A stretch of 64,000 nt of DNA from assembly GCA_018697195.1 (NCBI GenBank), contig CM031866.1, positions 4,351,418 to 4,415,417 on the forward strand, written 5' to 3'. The number at the start of each line of letters is the position of its first letter. Positions within the stretch are counted from its first letter, which is position 1. Below the pieces are notes generated by a model, which saw only the letters and a list, made by a program, of their open reading frames with translations, made no database searches and was not told where the DNA came from. Below are positions 1 to 12,232 of this stretch, piece by piece. The DNA comes from Certhia americana. Taxonomy: Eukaryota > Chordata > Aves > Passeriformes > Certhiidae. Position numbers and translations under genes: made by a program.

Positions 1-2203
1 TGTAATGTAGCAGCTTGGCAAGGGAATAGTTTCCCTTTTATCTCTTATTAAAGGGGATCAGGTGTTTGCCCATGAGAACTGCACTCTAAGCGACATGATT
101 CTTCTTTTTTTTTTTTTTCCCTGGAATATGCCCATAAACTAGATATGTGTCTGTTTAAATAAGCATAAAATTATGAGTATCCTGCAGCAAAAATGAGACA
201 GCAGCGTTCAGGAGTAATGTGGATATAAAAGCTCATTCTTTTCCCCTTCCATGACTTTGGTGGTGAACTTTGAGCCTATGGAGAATTTTCAAGGACACAG
301 AAGAAGGGCCTCTACAGCTGACAAAGCCTTTTTAGAATAAGCTTTTTAATGTATTTGATTGAGAAGTAGCAGTATAAGACCTGTGATCTGTATTTATGTG
401 CACAGATAATCCTCAGTATGCTGGCAGCTTGCTGTGTTGAGGAGCAGCGTCTCCCTCAGGTTTGCCAGACACCCTCCACTTTTCCAGACAAAAGAGAGGA
501 CTTCACTGTTCTCTGAGTTGAGACAAAGAGCTTTATTAGTTGCACTGACTGCAGGATTCTCGTGTTCTAGAGTCTTCTTATTTTAAAGCCTTTCATTTCC
601 CAAGACAGCTGCAAGATGTCCCTTCAAGGATTTTGCTTTTTTTGATTTACACTTTTATACACTCAAATCTCAGTTGAGATATCCCAGCCTCGTTCCATTC
701 CTGACCTCATGCTATCAAACTGGACTGACCCTCCATCTCTCAGGTCTGGGCTGGATTCCAGCCCAGGTTATGGAAGCACTGGGGCAGAGCTGCCATGCAA
801 CCCATCAACCGAATCCCAGGGAGACTCTTCACCCAGAGCTGCTGCCAGCCACGTGAGCCTGCTCAACTCTCCACCCTTTGAACTTCTGACTCCAGCCTTG
901 TTTTTAACCAAGGGTTCGTCCTGGGTTCACTTTGTTTTTCTGAGAAAATCCTGACCAAGCTGAGCACGGCGATCCCACAGATGGCATGGAAGTGGATGAC
1001 ATGGGGCTGAGAACTGCAGACAATACTGAGAATTGTCTTTCTTTTTTTTTTTTTTTTTCAAAAAAGCTGCAATTTCAGCTAGGAGTGAGCTTGTTGGCAG
1101 TGAGTTGGAGTTCCTGAGAGCCAAGGCACCTGCTTCTGGTCATTGTTCTCCATCTACCACACCTGTAAGCGTGAGGATATCCAGGTATTTGATAAGCCCC
1201 AGCCTCAGCCAAGAAGATCCAGCCCGCAGAGAGGCAACACCCAGGGGCTGACACTTTTGTGTCACAAATCCGCAAGTGAAACACACCTAAATGAAATAAA
1301 TACCTTCACATTACATCATTACACTTTTTTTAACTTTAAAAGAAAGATAAAAAAGGGCATGCTTTACTGGAATAACCTTACTGTCAGAATCAGACTGGAA
1401 AAATTCAGCTGCTGCGTAAACCTCTTGCTGAAAATCCTTCCACTGTCAGAAAGCCCCTGTTCTGCACAATATATCTCTCTTAAATTAATGCCTTAAAAAA
1501 AAAAATCAGTATAAGTAAGAGAAAAGCAGCTCTTATTCAGGAGAAACTGAGGCAATTTGAGCCAGTATAGGCTGGATTAGCTTCCAGCATGGAAGCCATT
1601 TAAATAAACCTCTAAACAGTCCTTAGTACTTGCTTAAATAATAAAGGGGGGGAAAATAGACATTTTAAAGCTGGAGGTCTATAAAATCTCTATTCCTGTC
1701 CTATTCAAGAGCCACCCTTAGCTGCTGCTGATGAGAGCAAAATTGGGAGCAAATAATACTACCATCCTGCTTCCTCAATAATGCCTTTAAAACATATAAG
1801 TGCCAGTTGAATTAGCCTATTTATAAGACTTCTTTTTTCCCCCTGACTGTAAACTCCTAATGACTCTCCGTTACACAATGCAATTCAATATGACTCAAGC
1901 TTCCAGGGGTCTTGATCCCCTCTAGATAGTGTACCACAAAAGTGATTTATAAACTACAGTCTGAGAAAGTCACAGAGACTGAAGTGATTTGAGAAAATAG
2001 TTCAGGCTTGTAAGTGAATACAAGTGCTATGAATTCCAATGACAGAATAATACCCCCTCCCCAAATCTTTTTTTAGCTCATTTCATACAACAGAGAGAAA
2101 GGTAGTGTTGAAGGAAAGAGAGGAAAGGAATAAAAAGCCCAAAGGGGATAAGAAAATTGAGAGCTGTATGGTGAGGGCTAATCAGGCACACACGAAAGCA
2201 AGA

Positions 2204-2242
2204 TTTTTTTTTTTTTTATTTTTTTTTTTTTTTTTTTTTTTT
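2204..2242. repeat. Poly(T) tract
   Basis: 39 bases of T broken by a single A at 2218. It is the cause of the poly-Phe and poly-Lys chance reading frames here. Confidence 0.95.
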
Positions 2243-5200
2243 AGTATGAAAAAATGTAATGAGAGCCTGTTTGCATTGCAGATCATATCTCTGAAACTGA
2301 GCAATTTTGAATGGAGCACTCTGACTGGAGGAGGCAGGGAAAGAGCTAATAAAAGCAGGGACTACTGATAAGCTGAACTCGGATATCAGGTGTATCGTTG
2401 GAGGAGAAAAATACATATTTGTCATCCTTCCTTCCCCCCAAACAAGTGGGCAGCAAACCTAGGTTCTTGTATTTTCTTTTCTCAAGAAAGACTCTATATC
2501 TCAAAAGTTATTTAGGATTGAATTGGGGGGGGGAAACCAGAAAGAATCCCAGAGCACACATTTCCTTCTCACAACACAGATTTTCCTATCCAAATTTCAA
2601 AAGGGGCTGTTATTTTGGAGTCTGTTCTCTTCCCCCTCCCCTTATTGCCTCTACCAGTCTTTCATATTGAGGCGTTTGGTCTAAAGACAACCAGGGAGCT
2701 AAATATATATTAATTAGAACTCTTGAGGCTGCCATCAATGAGATACAATTATCCCAAACTGTTGCTATTACAGGCTCTGATAGCTTCATTTAAATTCCTG
2801 AATAAAACATGAAATATCTTTAATGAGAAATGAATATAGTTGTCAGGAGGGAGTAGTTGTGATATTGTTACTAGTTGAGATATAGAAGATGAAGACATAA
2901 TATGAATACCTCCGAATTTATATAAAAATGATGGCTGTTAGCAAAAGACAGATACTCCTTCAGAGACTTCATTTGGGCTGCATATCAAAAACCATGGAAA
3001 ATAGCAGTGCATCTCTTGCAAGGAAACTCTGCTATCCAAAAGGCAGCTGGGACTGCTGTCATGCTGCAAAACATATCAGCTACAAGGTAAAACACTGGTG
3101 TTAAAAAATTCTTTACCATTAAGGGAAATGTAAACAAATCATGTGAAGTCCAGTGAGATGTTCCTTTTGTCTTGTTACTCCGTGGCTGACCAGGGGGTTC
3201 AGTGTGGAAAATTCACACACGCAACCACACAATCCCTTGTTTTTCTTACTTTTTTTTCCTCTATTTTTTTTAAGACAAATGCCAATGAGGAAGCAGAGAC
3301 ACAGTTCTCTCCCTTTCAAGGCAACAGAAAAGCACAAGGCCAGGCTAGCAAAGAGCAGTTCTTTAAATCACACTGTCAGGGAGAGAGGAGCTGCAGCACC
3401 CCTTCATTCCTCCACAGCTGCTTGATGGACTGCATCAGACATACTAAAAATTCACCCCTCAGCTGCAGCTGAGGTTTCCTCACCTGCTGTTGTTTTACCA
3501 CATTTAATGACTCTCTCCTGCTTTCCACACTCATGTATTTCTCCCTTTTTTCCTTCAAGTGAGATCTCCTGCACATTTTAGACTTTTCATCCAGGAGAAT
3601 TTCTGAAATAGCTTACAGAGAAGGGGCAGCTCTGACTCCACCAGTGGAGTCCCTCACTTTCCTGGTTCCACCAGATGACAAAGCTCTCCCACTCTGGCAT
3701 CACTCCTGGAAAACAGCAGCTCCTGGGGTGGAGCACAGCAGCTATTTAACAGCATGTACCATCACTTACACTTCAGTGTAGGTCGCAAAGTGGAGATGAT
3801 TACCATACTAATTGAAAGGGCATGGGAAACATTAAGGAAGCAGAACATAATTATCCAAACTGGAAATTGCCAGGTCGTTCCCATTCTTGAAGGATCCTCT
3901 AGTGACCACAGAGAATGGTCAGGACCTCAATTTAAAGTCTCAGTGCAAGTTTGCATCAAGCTTTTTTACATTAAATCAATTAATATGTATGTCCTGACTA
4001 TTATTTTTGAGATATTTGTAGTGTGGTGTCTCCGTTTCTTCTCCAAGCATTGGTGTTGCCTATATTCTCTAGACACAGACACAGAAAATTATCTCAGGGA
4101 TACAATCCAATTTCTCTTAATCAACACTTCTTTGCTTCATCGAGTAAAACATGTTTAATCCATTTAGAGTTAGTTGTCAAGGAACACACACTCTAATTAA
4201 TATTTTCCTGAAGATGTTCATACATGACAGTATAATAAATTAAACAAAGAAAGTGAAGGATTGAAGAGGTCCTAAGAGCCTCTTTCAGACTGGACCAGAA
4301 GGGAGACCTCCATGGATTCTGTTTTTCTTCCACACAAGATAAGACCTTTTAAGAAGTAAAGGGAATTCAAATATCCAACATTCTTCTATTCCAGCCCCCA
4401 GGGCTGTCTAAGCATGCAGCAGTTATGGCAATGAATTGCTGTGCCTCAAATCTTGCCCTTCCAGAAATGGATCAACCATTACTGGCAGATTCCTGAGATG
4501 AGAGAAGAGTTTCCCAATCTACTGCAAAGCTTAACCTGTGTCTTACACCTGGCACATTTGTGATTTTGTAGGCTCACAGGCTGATATGTAGGTATTCACA
4601 CCCCACAATAAGAAAAATGGCTATAATTCAACACTCCAAAACTGGCCACAAAATACCTTGGAAGCAGAGATGTGCAGTCAAGAGTACAACACAACCTGAA
4701 CTGCAACACAACCAAGAATAAAATACAAATTCCTGAACCTGAATATTTATGGCACGTTCACATGCATTAGATTTATATGAATAATAACCATTCCTGGGAT
4801 CAAAAGCCAGCTCTAAGGTGAAATATTACAACCCAAAAGCAAATAGGTTGTATTAACAAGTGAGTCTTTTTCTTTTATAGCAAATTTGGGATCCCCTTGA
4901 GATAGTCAAACTTGCTGAGGCAAACACTCACCCCTGACTGCATAAGTCATCCTTAAGGAACAGAATTAAGGGCTTCAGAGCCTGACACCATGAACATCAA
5001 GTGCAATTTACAGCCCTAGAATCACTGGTACCAGAGCGATATCCAATTATACTCATTTTATTTATGTAGTTTATTTCCTCCAAAAATTAATTTTATGTTC
5101 CAAAAAATTGCTGGATTAATAGCCCTAGTAACTGAGGCCATCCATCAACACAAAATATACAAGGCAAACAGTGACTCTGCAGATTTTACCACTCTTTTTA

Positions 5201-5430
5201 AAGCCGGACTTGGCCAGAGCACGTTTGGAGAGTGACAGGAACATCCAGAGACCCATTCAATATTTTTACCCTTTTCTGAGATGACATCTACAGTGTCAGC
5301 CAGCTATGACCAGCTGAGGTGGTATTTCTGATGGGAACAGGTTGTTTTTTCCTGGAGGCAGCTGGCAGCAATGACTTTTTGACAGGCCCCTTCCAGTTCC
5401 TCGAATCTTAAACTGTGGTTAAATGAGGGG

Positions 5431-5459
<29 letters not shown>
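5431..5459. repeat. Poly(A) tract, 29 bases
   Basis: Uninterrupted run of 29 A following gagggg. No retrotransposon body was recognised upstream, so its origin is unclear. Confidence 0.95.
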
Positions 5460-5461
<2 letters not shown>

Positions 5462-6259
5462 AAGAAAAGAATTAGTTTTACCCAAAAGATGGATGTTTAC
5501 CTCAAAATCACAAGTAATTTTCTCCCTTCACTAGATTTAACCCAAACTCTCATTTTTTTAACACATCCTAGCACTGCTATGTTTAGGTCCCAGCAGCTTT
5601 TGTCCATATTGCTTCTATAGCCTGGGCAAGGCAGGGAAGTTTCCTGGAAGAAAGAACCATGAACATGAGATAGAAAAGAGAAGCCAGGCTGTGGTACTGT
5701 GATCTCAAGGGTGGCGACAGATGCAAAAGCAAAAATACATAAGCTGTATGCACAGCAGCAAATCTGAGAGTTTGCCACTGGGTGTGGTGACAATAATTTG
5801 CGTCTGTTATTTGGACCAAAATCTTGGCTTCAGATCTCCACCAGACTTAGATTTCCCCTTCACCTTCTACTCCCACTGCCTCTCCCAGATTTCCCCCCTT
5901 GTCCCTGGTGTTCACTGGCACCAGTGGGAGGGGGCACAGCAGCCAGCAAGTGCTCAGATAAGACACCCACCTTTGGCCTTATCTCAGCAAGATGTTGGTT
6001 TTCCCCTCTTTTCTTCCATTGTTCTCTTAATTCTTAAAATAAAATCCCTTCTGACTGAAGGTACCTGTTTGTTCCTATATCCTGAGAAGCCTAACAACAA
6101 AGCACTTGGAATTACTTATTGTTATGGCTTGAGGACAAGATTACATCTCTAAGTTTATAAAGCAGCGGCTACATTTGCCACTAAATACAAATGATTTTAA
6201 TAATCAGCATTATATTTGCTTCCTTCAGCAGGGTGCCTTGTCATTACTTTAACGATAAT

Positions 6260-6470
6260 AATACTCGCTTTTCATTTGCTAAGTGTTATTATGATTATTA
6301 TTCAGAAGCTTTACTATAATTAACTAACTGAGCCTCACAACACCCCTGTGAGTCAGGTAAAGAATTATGACTCCTTCCTTTTTTACCTGGAATTGCTGCA
6401 ACAGGGAAGCTGAGGATTGGAACACAGAGGAGGCTTGGATTAAAACCAGAAGTTCTTACTTCAAAATCCC
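6260..6470 (+). mobile_element. Ancient MIR-type amniote SINE
   Basis: Shows in order: cgcttttcatttgctaagtg, gaagctttac, attaactaactgagcctcac, aacacccctgtgagtcaggt, the attatgactcc region, ggaagctgagg, aacacagaggagg and ggattaaaaccagaagttct. This is the order of the MIR-like SINE known from turtles, crocodiles and birds (MIR1_Amn type), plus orientation. The tRNA-derived head is not recognisable. A few small indels show its age. Confidence 0.65.
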
Positions 6471-8146
6471 ATACACAACCCACACCCTGAATTCCCTGCC
6501 TGCAGTTCAACATCTAGTGATGCCATCAATTCAAATTCTCCAAGACAACATTTTGGAGAGGCAAGAAAAAAAGAAGGAGAAGGAAGAAGAGATGTGGCAA
6601 TCCCTAAGAATGCTGAGACACTTTGCTCTCTGCAGTTTTAACAACCTCCTCTGGCAGCTCCTGCTCCCGGCTGGTGTCAGTTCCCAAATCCTGAGCACTC
6701 ATTTTCAGTGTATGCATTACACACATCTGTATCTATACAAGCGACAGCTTCTGTCTATAATAGCCACCTGTGAGACCAGGGGAGGGGCATTAAAAATTAA
6801 AGAACTGCAGAGTAGATTGGAAGCCAATCTTGGATTTTATAGTCAGGGAAGCGTTTGACAGGTGGTCTCTGCAAAAGAAGTGGCCTTAGAGACACATTTC
6901 TCTTGATTTTATTTTTTAATTAACTTTTATTCTCAGTATTATTGTGTCCTCCACACACACACAGACACTTCCTTCCCTCCTCTTTTTCAGCCTGAAATGC
7001 TGATTAACTCACCAGACTCTCACCACAGTGCAATTATAGGTACCTTCAGTGTTGAAATCCAGCAGTAATGTTTTAAATATCTTTTTATCTATCTACATCT
7101 TTGTCATCCGTCTACCCAACAAGCCCAAAGACCTTGACAACCACACATAGTCAAACTGCAGTGCTTATCATCAAATTAAGGCAAGTGGCTTACCCTGTAA
7201 CTCACTGCAGTGACTGTCCAGCACAGCCTGTAATTACAGGGTTGCTCAGTGATGAGCAATCCAAGCCCTGGGTCAAGCATGTGCCTGCTAAGCTCTTCCA
7301 CATGTGCCATTCAGACCCTTCCTGTTTGGGTTTTGTGTACTGGTTTTGCACCTCTCGCCTCACATAAAACCAGATGACCTCAGAGAGACCAGAAGGGCCA
7401 TCTCCATCACTGTCTGCAGGGTAGGTTTCACCTCCTGCCATAAAAACGCTTCCTCACCTTCCCTCCTGCTCACCCCTTGCATTCCCGCTTTCAAGTTAAT
7501 TGGAATAACACATCTGCAGCCCAACAACAGAACCCAGTGCATCCCCTCCAGGCCCCCCCTGCCCTCTCCACCCCCCCAATCTTGCTTTGCTTCATTGACT
7601 CCTCCAAACCCACCGCATTTCGACAGGAGCACTTAACCTTCTGCAGAATATCTTTATGCTCCATTTTCCTTTCCATTAGGAAGGAGATGAAAGCAAGCAG
7701 AGGATGCTTTTGTACAGCTGCTGCTGCTGCCAGCAGATGTGCTCTCCCAAGTCTGTATGTGTTTTAAACATAGGCTTGAATACTTTGGGGTGTGAGGGGT
7801 TTTGGTGTGGAAGGGATGTTTGGAGGAAACTTAAGCCAAATGCAATGATTTACACCCAAATCTGAGTAATTTGTATTCATGATGTCCTCCATGTTCTTAC
7901 CAGAGACTCTGTTAACCAGAACTGCTGCACTTGCTGTACTTTGAGTTTGATTTTCCAATTTCTAAATATATAAAATCAAGACTCAGACTGAGACTAACCA
8001 TAGGCCTTTACCACCTGAGGAAAAGATCTGTTAAGAACCTGCTAAGCTTTACTGTGGTATTCACTTCTTTACTTCCAAATTAAAAATCAATTCTGAGATT
8101 TTCTTCATAAAAATTAATTCATGGCAATAAAGGAAATACATCCATG

Positions 8147-8226
8147 TGCATATATACATACATACATATATATATGTTATATATATAATATATATATGTT
8201 ATATATAATATATATATATGTATAAA
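8147..8226. repeat. AT dinucleotide-rich microsatellite
   Basis: Compound (TA)n / (CATA)n repeat with recurring atatatgttatatat units; two near-identical copies of the gttatatata unit are visible. Confidence 0.9.
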
Positions 8227-9259
8227 CCCACTTTTAAAATATTTTTTAGAAAGACAAAAACAAGCATTAGGAGCTTCTACACTGAGAGAAAAATATCCTG
8301 ACCAAGTGACTGATGAGCACTAGTAACTTTCTGTTCATGTGTGCTCCTGAAGGACACTGTTGCATCCCACTGAGAACCAGTTCTGAGTCAAAGCTTGGGA
8401 AGCTCCAAGTGCAGAAAAACTGGCTCTAATAAAACTGTCCAAACTGTGTCCTCCCAGGAGTCATTTCACCCTCCAAAGATACAAGCACATCTGGGGTAGG
8501 CAGCAGCTGAGCATAAATATAATATAGAGGGAAGTGATGAGTCTTTTCTGCACCTGAAATGCCAAATGTATTTTGGGAAGATCCTGTTTGGAAGCTGTTC
8601 AGTCTACTCTTGCTTGTTTGCCATGCTTTAAAGCAATGCCTGGTTGTGACCTCTCTTTTCCATCTTGGGTTGGAGGAAGGAGAATGGTGTGGGGGTGGGC
8701 AGGGGTTAGCTCAGGATCAAAGTTTCCCCAGTTTAGTCCTTTGCTCTGTACAGTCTTGTCTTTGTTTATATTTCAGGACAAGTCAGTTAAACTCAATTTC
8801 CCATCTCTAAACTCACAGTATTATTGCAAGTGCAAACACTGCTGGGCCAGGGAGGAACAGAAAGGAGCCAAGTCACCAGAACAGCAGCAAACAGCTTTGT
8901 GATAATGGACTGTAAGGAGTGTCCCTCATTCCCTGGTACTCAACTCAAGGTGGTTTGAGGTGGTGTTAATGAAGCTGTAGCATGCCCAGGCTTTGGGAAG
9001 GGCATGTTCTGGTTACAGATTTCAGGCAGAAACCATCCTGCAGCAGGGCAGTCAGAGACCCCTTGAAAACCACTTTGGTGGCTTGCCCAGCTCCAGCAAC
9101 ATCACTCTTCCCTCTTTAGTGCCATCAGGACCAAATCAAAGTTACATGAATCTCTGTCATTCTGTCCCTTCCCTTATTGCACCAGAGGCTCAGAGAGCCT
9201 GGCTCTGCCTTACCAGTCTCATTGTATTAGCTTGATAAACCACCCGTTTACCTATAATT

Positions 9260-9770
9260 CAACAGACTGTAAAAATCCTTGTGGCTACTGCACAATAAGG
9301 AAAATAAATAATAATATGCTTTAACAAGCATCAGTCGAAATAACCAGGATTTGATGGACCCGGCGATAAACAGCAGATTTACTTTCCTGGGAATGCAGAC
9401 AAACTAATCAGATTTAGTTGGCAGCTATGAAAACACAACTGATGGGAGGCTCAGTGCTGGCTCAAACAATCCCCTCTGTCCCTGTGAACGCAGAGGGGCA
9501 TGAAAGGAATGGACATTAAAAAGATACCCTATCGTCATGTCCCTGTGCTGGATGCAATGCCCTGGCACGCTGACAGCTGGCTGGCAGCTTTCCATCCCTG
9601 GGAAGGGGGATACTGGTCCACACAGCCCAGACAGCAGTTTAACCCCGGGGTCAGAGGCCAGTCAGGCGTTATCTACCGACTGGGCGCATTTCCTCCGCAT
9701 CTGTGGCTTCAATATTCCCGAAAAAGACACTGACAGCAGGATGAAAGCTAATGGGAGCTCCTCTGGTATT
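9260..9770. promoter_or_regulatory. Candidate conserved non-coding element
   Basis: About 500 bases with roughly 14 CpGs, against a CpG-poor background. It has balanced composition and lacks simple repeats. It contains homeodomain-type TAATC/TAATCAG sites (actaatcagatttag). Open frames here (9500-9733 and 9537-9773, plus strand) overlap each other in different frames and match no family I know. Read as a possible enhancer in a gene desert; conservation could not be checked. Confidence 0.25.
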
Positions 9771-11124
9771 TAGAAATTTAAAGGCCTACATTCATTTTTA
9801 ATGACCTTGGAAACTCACTTAAAAAAAAGAAATAAATAAATACGTAAAAACAAACAAACAAATAGTCAAAAGCAATTTATGTTTTCTGAGAGGAAGAAAA
9901 TTACTCCCAGCCCGCCTTCCCTACCTGGTTTTTCAGGACTTCTAGCTGTTGGACAAGAGGAGAATTGCTGTGTGCTTTGTTAACGAAAACATAATTTTCA
10001 GGATAACATTCTGACTATGAGATGAATTGTAGAGTTGTGCCTTGCATGTACACCATTAAGCTTTTATTGCACAGGATAAAAACAATTCCTACCTTAGCAA
10101 GGTAAAATCCATCATTATCTCCTTCCTGTTCTTCTGCACAGGTAGATTTTGACAGACCCTTGTCAGTCTGCATGAGGCAGAGGGCCAGTTATTGAATTAA
10201 GCACTCATTTGGTGCATCTCTGTGATGTTTTAAAGCCACCCTTGCTTTCCAGCTGTCTTGGAGGTGCCAGTGCTGTATAAATTGGAGCAGCCCCTAAATC
10301 TGCCCATGGTTATGGAGCCCACAAAAGCAGCAGGGAGCTGCTCCAATACCTCATCTTCAGGCAGGCAGACGGAGTCCTTGATGGTGTCCCATCTGCCAGA
10401 CACCAGGATGGAGAGGGCAGAGATGTCCTCAGGGCCCTCCTGCTCTGCCAATGACATTCTGCTGGTGGCTGTCCCAGGTACTAGCCCTCCCACCAGGGTG
10501 GCAGCAAGGGGCACCAAGCAGCTGCACAAACCGCAGGGACAAGGTGTGCCAAGAGAGAGAAAATAAAGCCCTTTACCATTACCCAGGTGGAGCTGAGTTC
10601 CTTTTATTGATTATGCTGCAGCATTAGTTCTGGAGGAATGCAGCTGTAGATGGAGCCAAGAAGACTGTCTCCAGTGGATGACACTCCAATGGTTTTAGGT
10701 GTACTGAAATTTAATCTTTTTTCTTTTGTTATCTTTTGTGATGAGGAAATCCAAACACTGCCTGATTGGGCACTATTTATGGACCAAATGGCTTTTCCCA
10801 TGTGCTCAGCTGATTATTATACAGACCTCACTACAAAATAGTGACCAGAAGACGTGTCAGAAATTCTTATGAGTCACTGATATTTACTGTCTCCTTCCCA
10901 GCCTTATCACAGAACCATCTCTCTACAATTAATATCTTTACTGGCATCCTCTGTGGAGTGGTAGCCAACACCAACATAGCCTCTGCATTTTAAAGGTGAC
11001 AGAGATGGATGAGGTCATTTTCCCATCCCTCATGTCATTTCCCTCTCTGTCTACAAGGGTGCTCCTTAGGAGAATATCCTAATGGAGGGTTAGTCTAGAC
11101 TAGCCTTTAATTGACTCTAGCAAC

Positions 11125-11415
11125 AGGACTTCCTCCATTTCTCCAGGGAGATCATTCCACCACCCGACAGACTTCACTGCCAGGAAATGCTTCCTGATAT
11201 TCACCCTACCAGCTCCTTCCTCAGTGTTATCCCTGGAGCTTGTTCAGACAATGTAATGCACAACCAAAGCTGTAGATCCCACCCATCTCACCAGGTTATT
11301 CTCAAATGGACCACATTTCCAACAGGCCTGAAAACATCCTGCTTGTCAACTTCTTTCCTTTCAAAGCCCTAGATCAACATAATTATTTTAGTTTTCTCCC
11401 TTGGCTGCACATTAA
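11125..11415 (-). mobile_element. Old CR1 LINE fragment (CR1-L-like)
   Basis: The plus strand shows the reverse complement of CR1-like blocks in order: ctccagggagatcattccac, then caggaaatgcttcctgatat, and near the end ttttagttttctcccttggc. This order fits an old CR1 copy in minus orientation. It is strongly diverged and the ends are uncertain. Confidence 0.55.
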
Positions 11416-12198
11416 TTTGTTTAGTTTATGGAAAGGGGTTTTGATAGCAGTGGAAGAGGAAATACCACCTTTTGGGTAGCCATTATAGAGTCAAATATTT
11501 TTAATTTACTACAGGGACAAACAGTTGTTTATGTGTATTCTTCCAACAAATTCCAAATTCAGAATGCAGAGAATGACTTTTCCAAATGATTGTTTAAAGA
11601 GAAATCAGTTTCAATTAATTTACTGCCAGAGCAATCACATAAATAGTGAGCTACATATTAATAAGGTAGTAATAGATATATTAATAATGAGTAAATCAAT
11701 TGTTATGGGCTGTTCAATACTGTGCTTATCAGCCACAGTGATATTCATCTACACTACTAGAACTGATGAGCTTTAAATAATCTATAACATGTTATTCATG
11801 ACTTGGGTATTATTCTCTATTAATAATTTACTAACAGTTTATAAACTATTTATAATTGCGTTCTTCATCTCAAAATATGATCTTTGATCTAAAAGTGAAT
11901 TATAACTTAGGACAGTCTCCACTGATCTGACCTGATCAAACACAGGGGAACCACCCTGGAGCTGCTGAAGCACCACCTGAGCAATTCCCACAGTCCCCAC
12001 AACTTGCTTCAACTCATGTTGTGGCTCTTAGGAAACCTGATAGGCAACACAAATATGATTTGTAATTTTGCAAAACTCAGTAGCAAAAGATGCTTAGAGC
12101 ATGGCTAACGCTCTCGTTGCATCTGCAAATCCCTTTTCATCTGCTGATTTGGAAACACATGAGGAAGAAAAGCTAAATCATCTAGACTACCATGCAGG

Positions 12199-12232
12199 TA
12201 TTATTACTATTATCATTATTATCATCATCATG
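12199..12232. repeat. ATT/ATC trinucleotide repeat
   Basis: Imperfect (ATT)n grading into (ATC)n. It encodes the poly-Ile run of a chance open frame. Confidence 0.85.

Larger units (their letters stand above)
1..6259. other. Non-coding, no gene recognised
   Basis: AT-rich unique sequence with poly(T)/poly(A) tracts near 103, 1042, 2204 and 5431. Open frames are short, overlap in several frames and match no known family. Confidence 0.7.
6471..11124. other. Non-coding, no gene recognised
   Basis: Contains the AT microsatellite at 8147, the CpG-retaining block at 9260-9770, and a short segment at 10276-10567 with a TATA-like box and an AATAAA. No protein family was recognised. Confidence 0.65.

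Noticed and set aside
10258..10566. Open frame of 102 codons (plus) overlapping a 99-codon minus frame
   Set aside because: The plus frame starts at TTG, not ATG, both strands are open because of GC-rich composition, and neither product resembles a known family.
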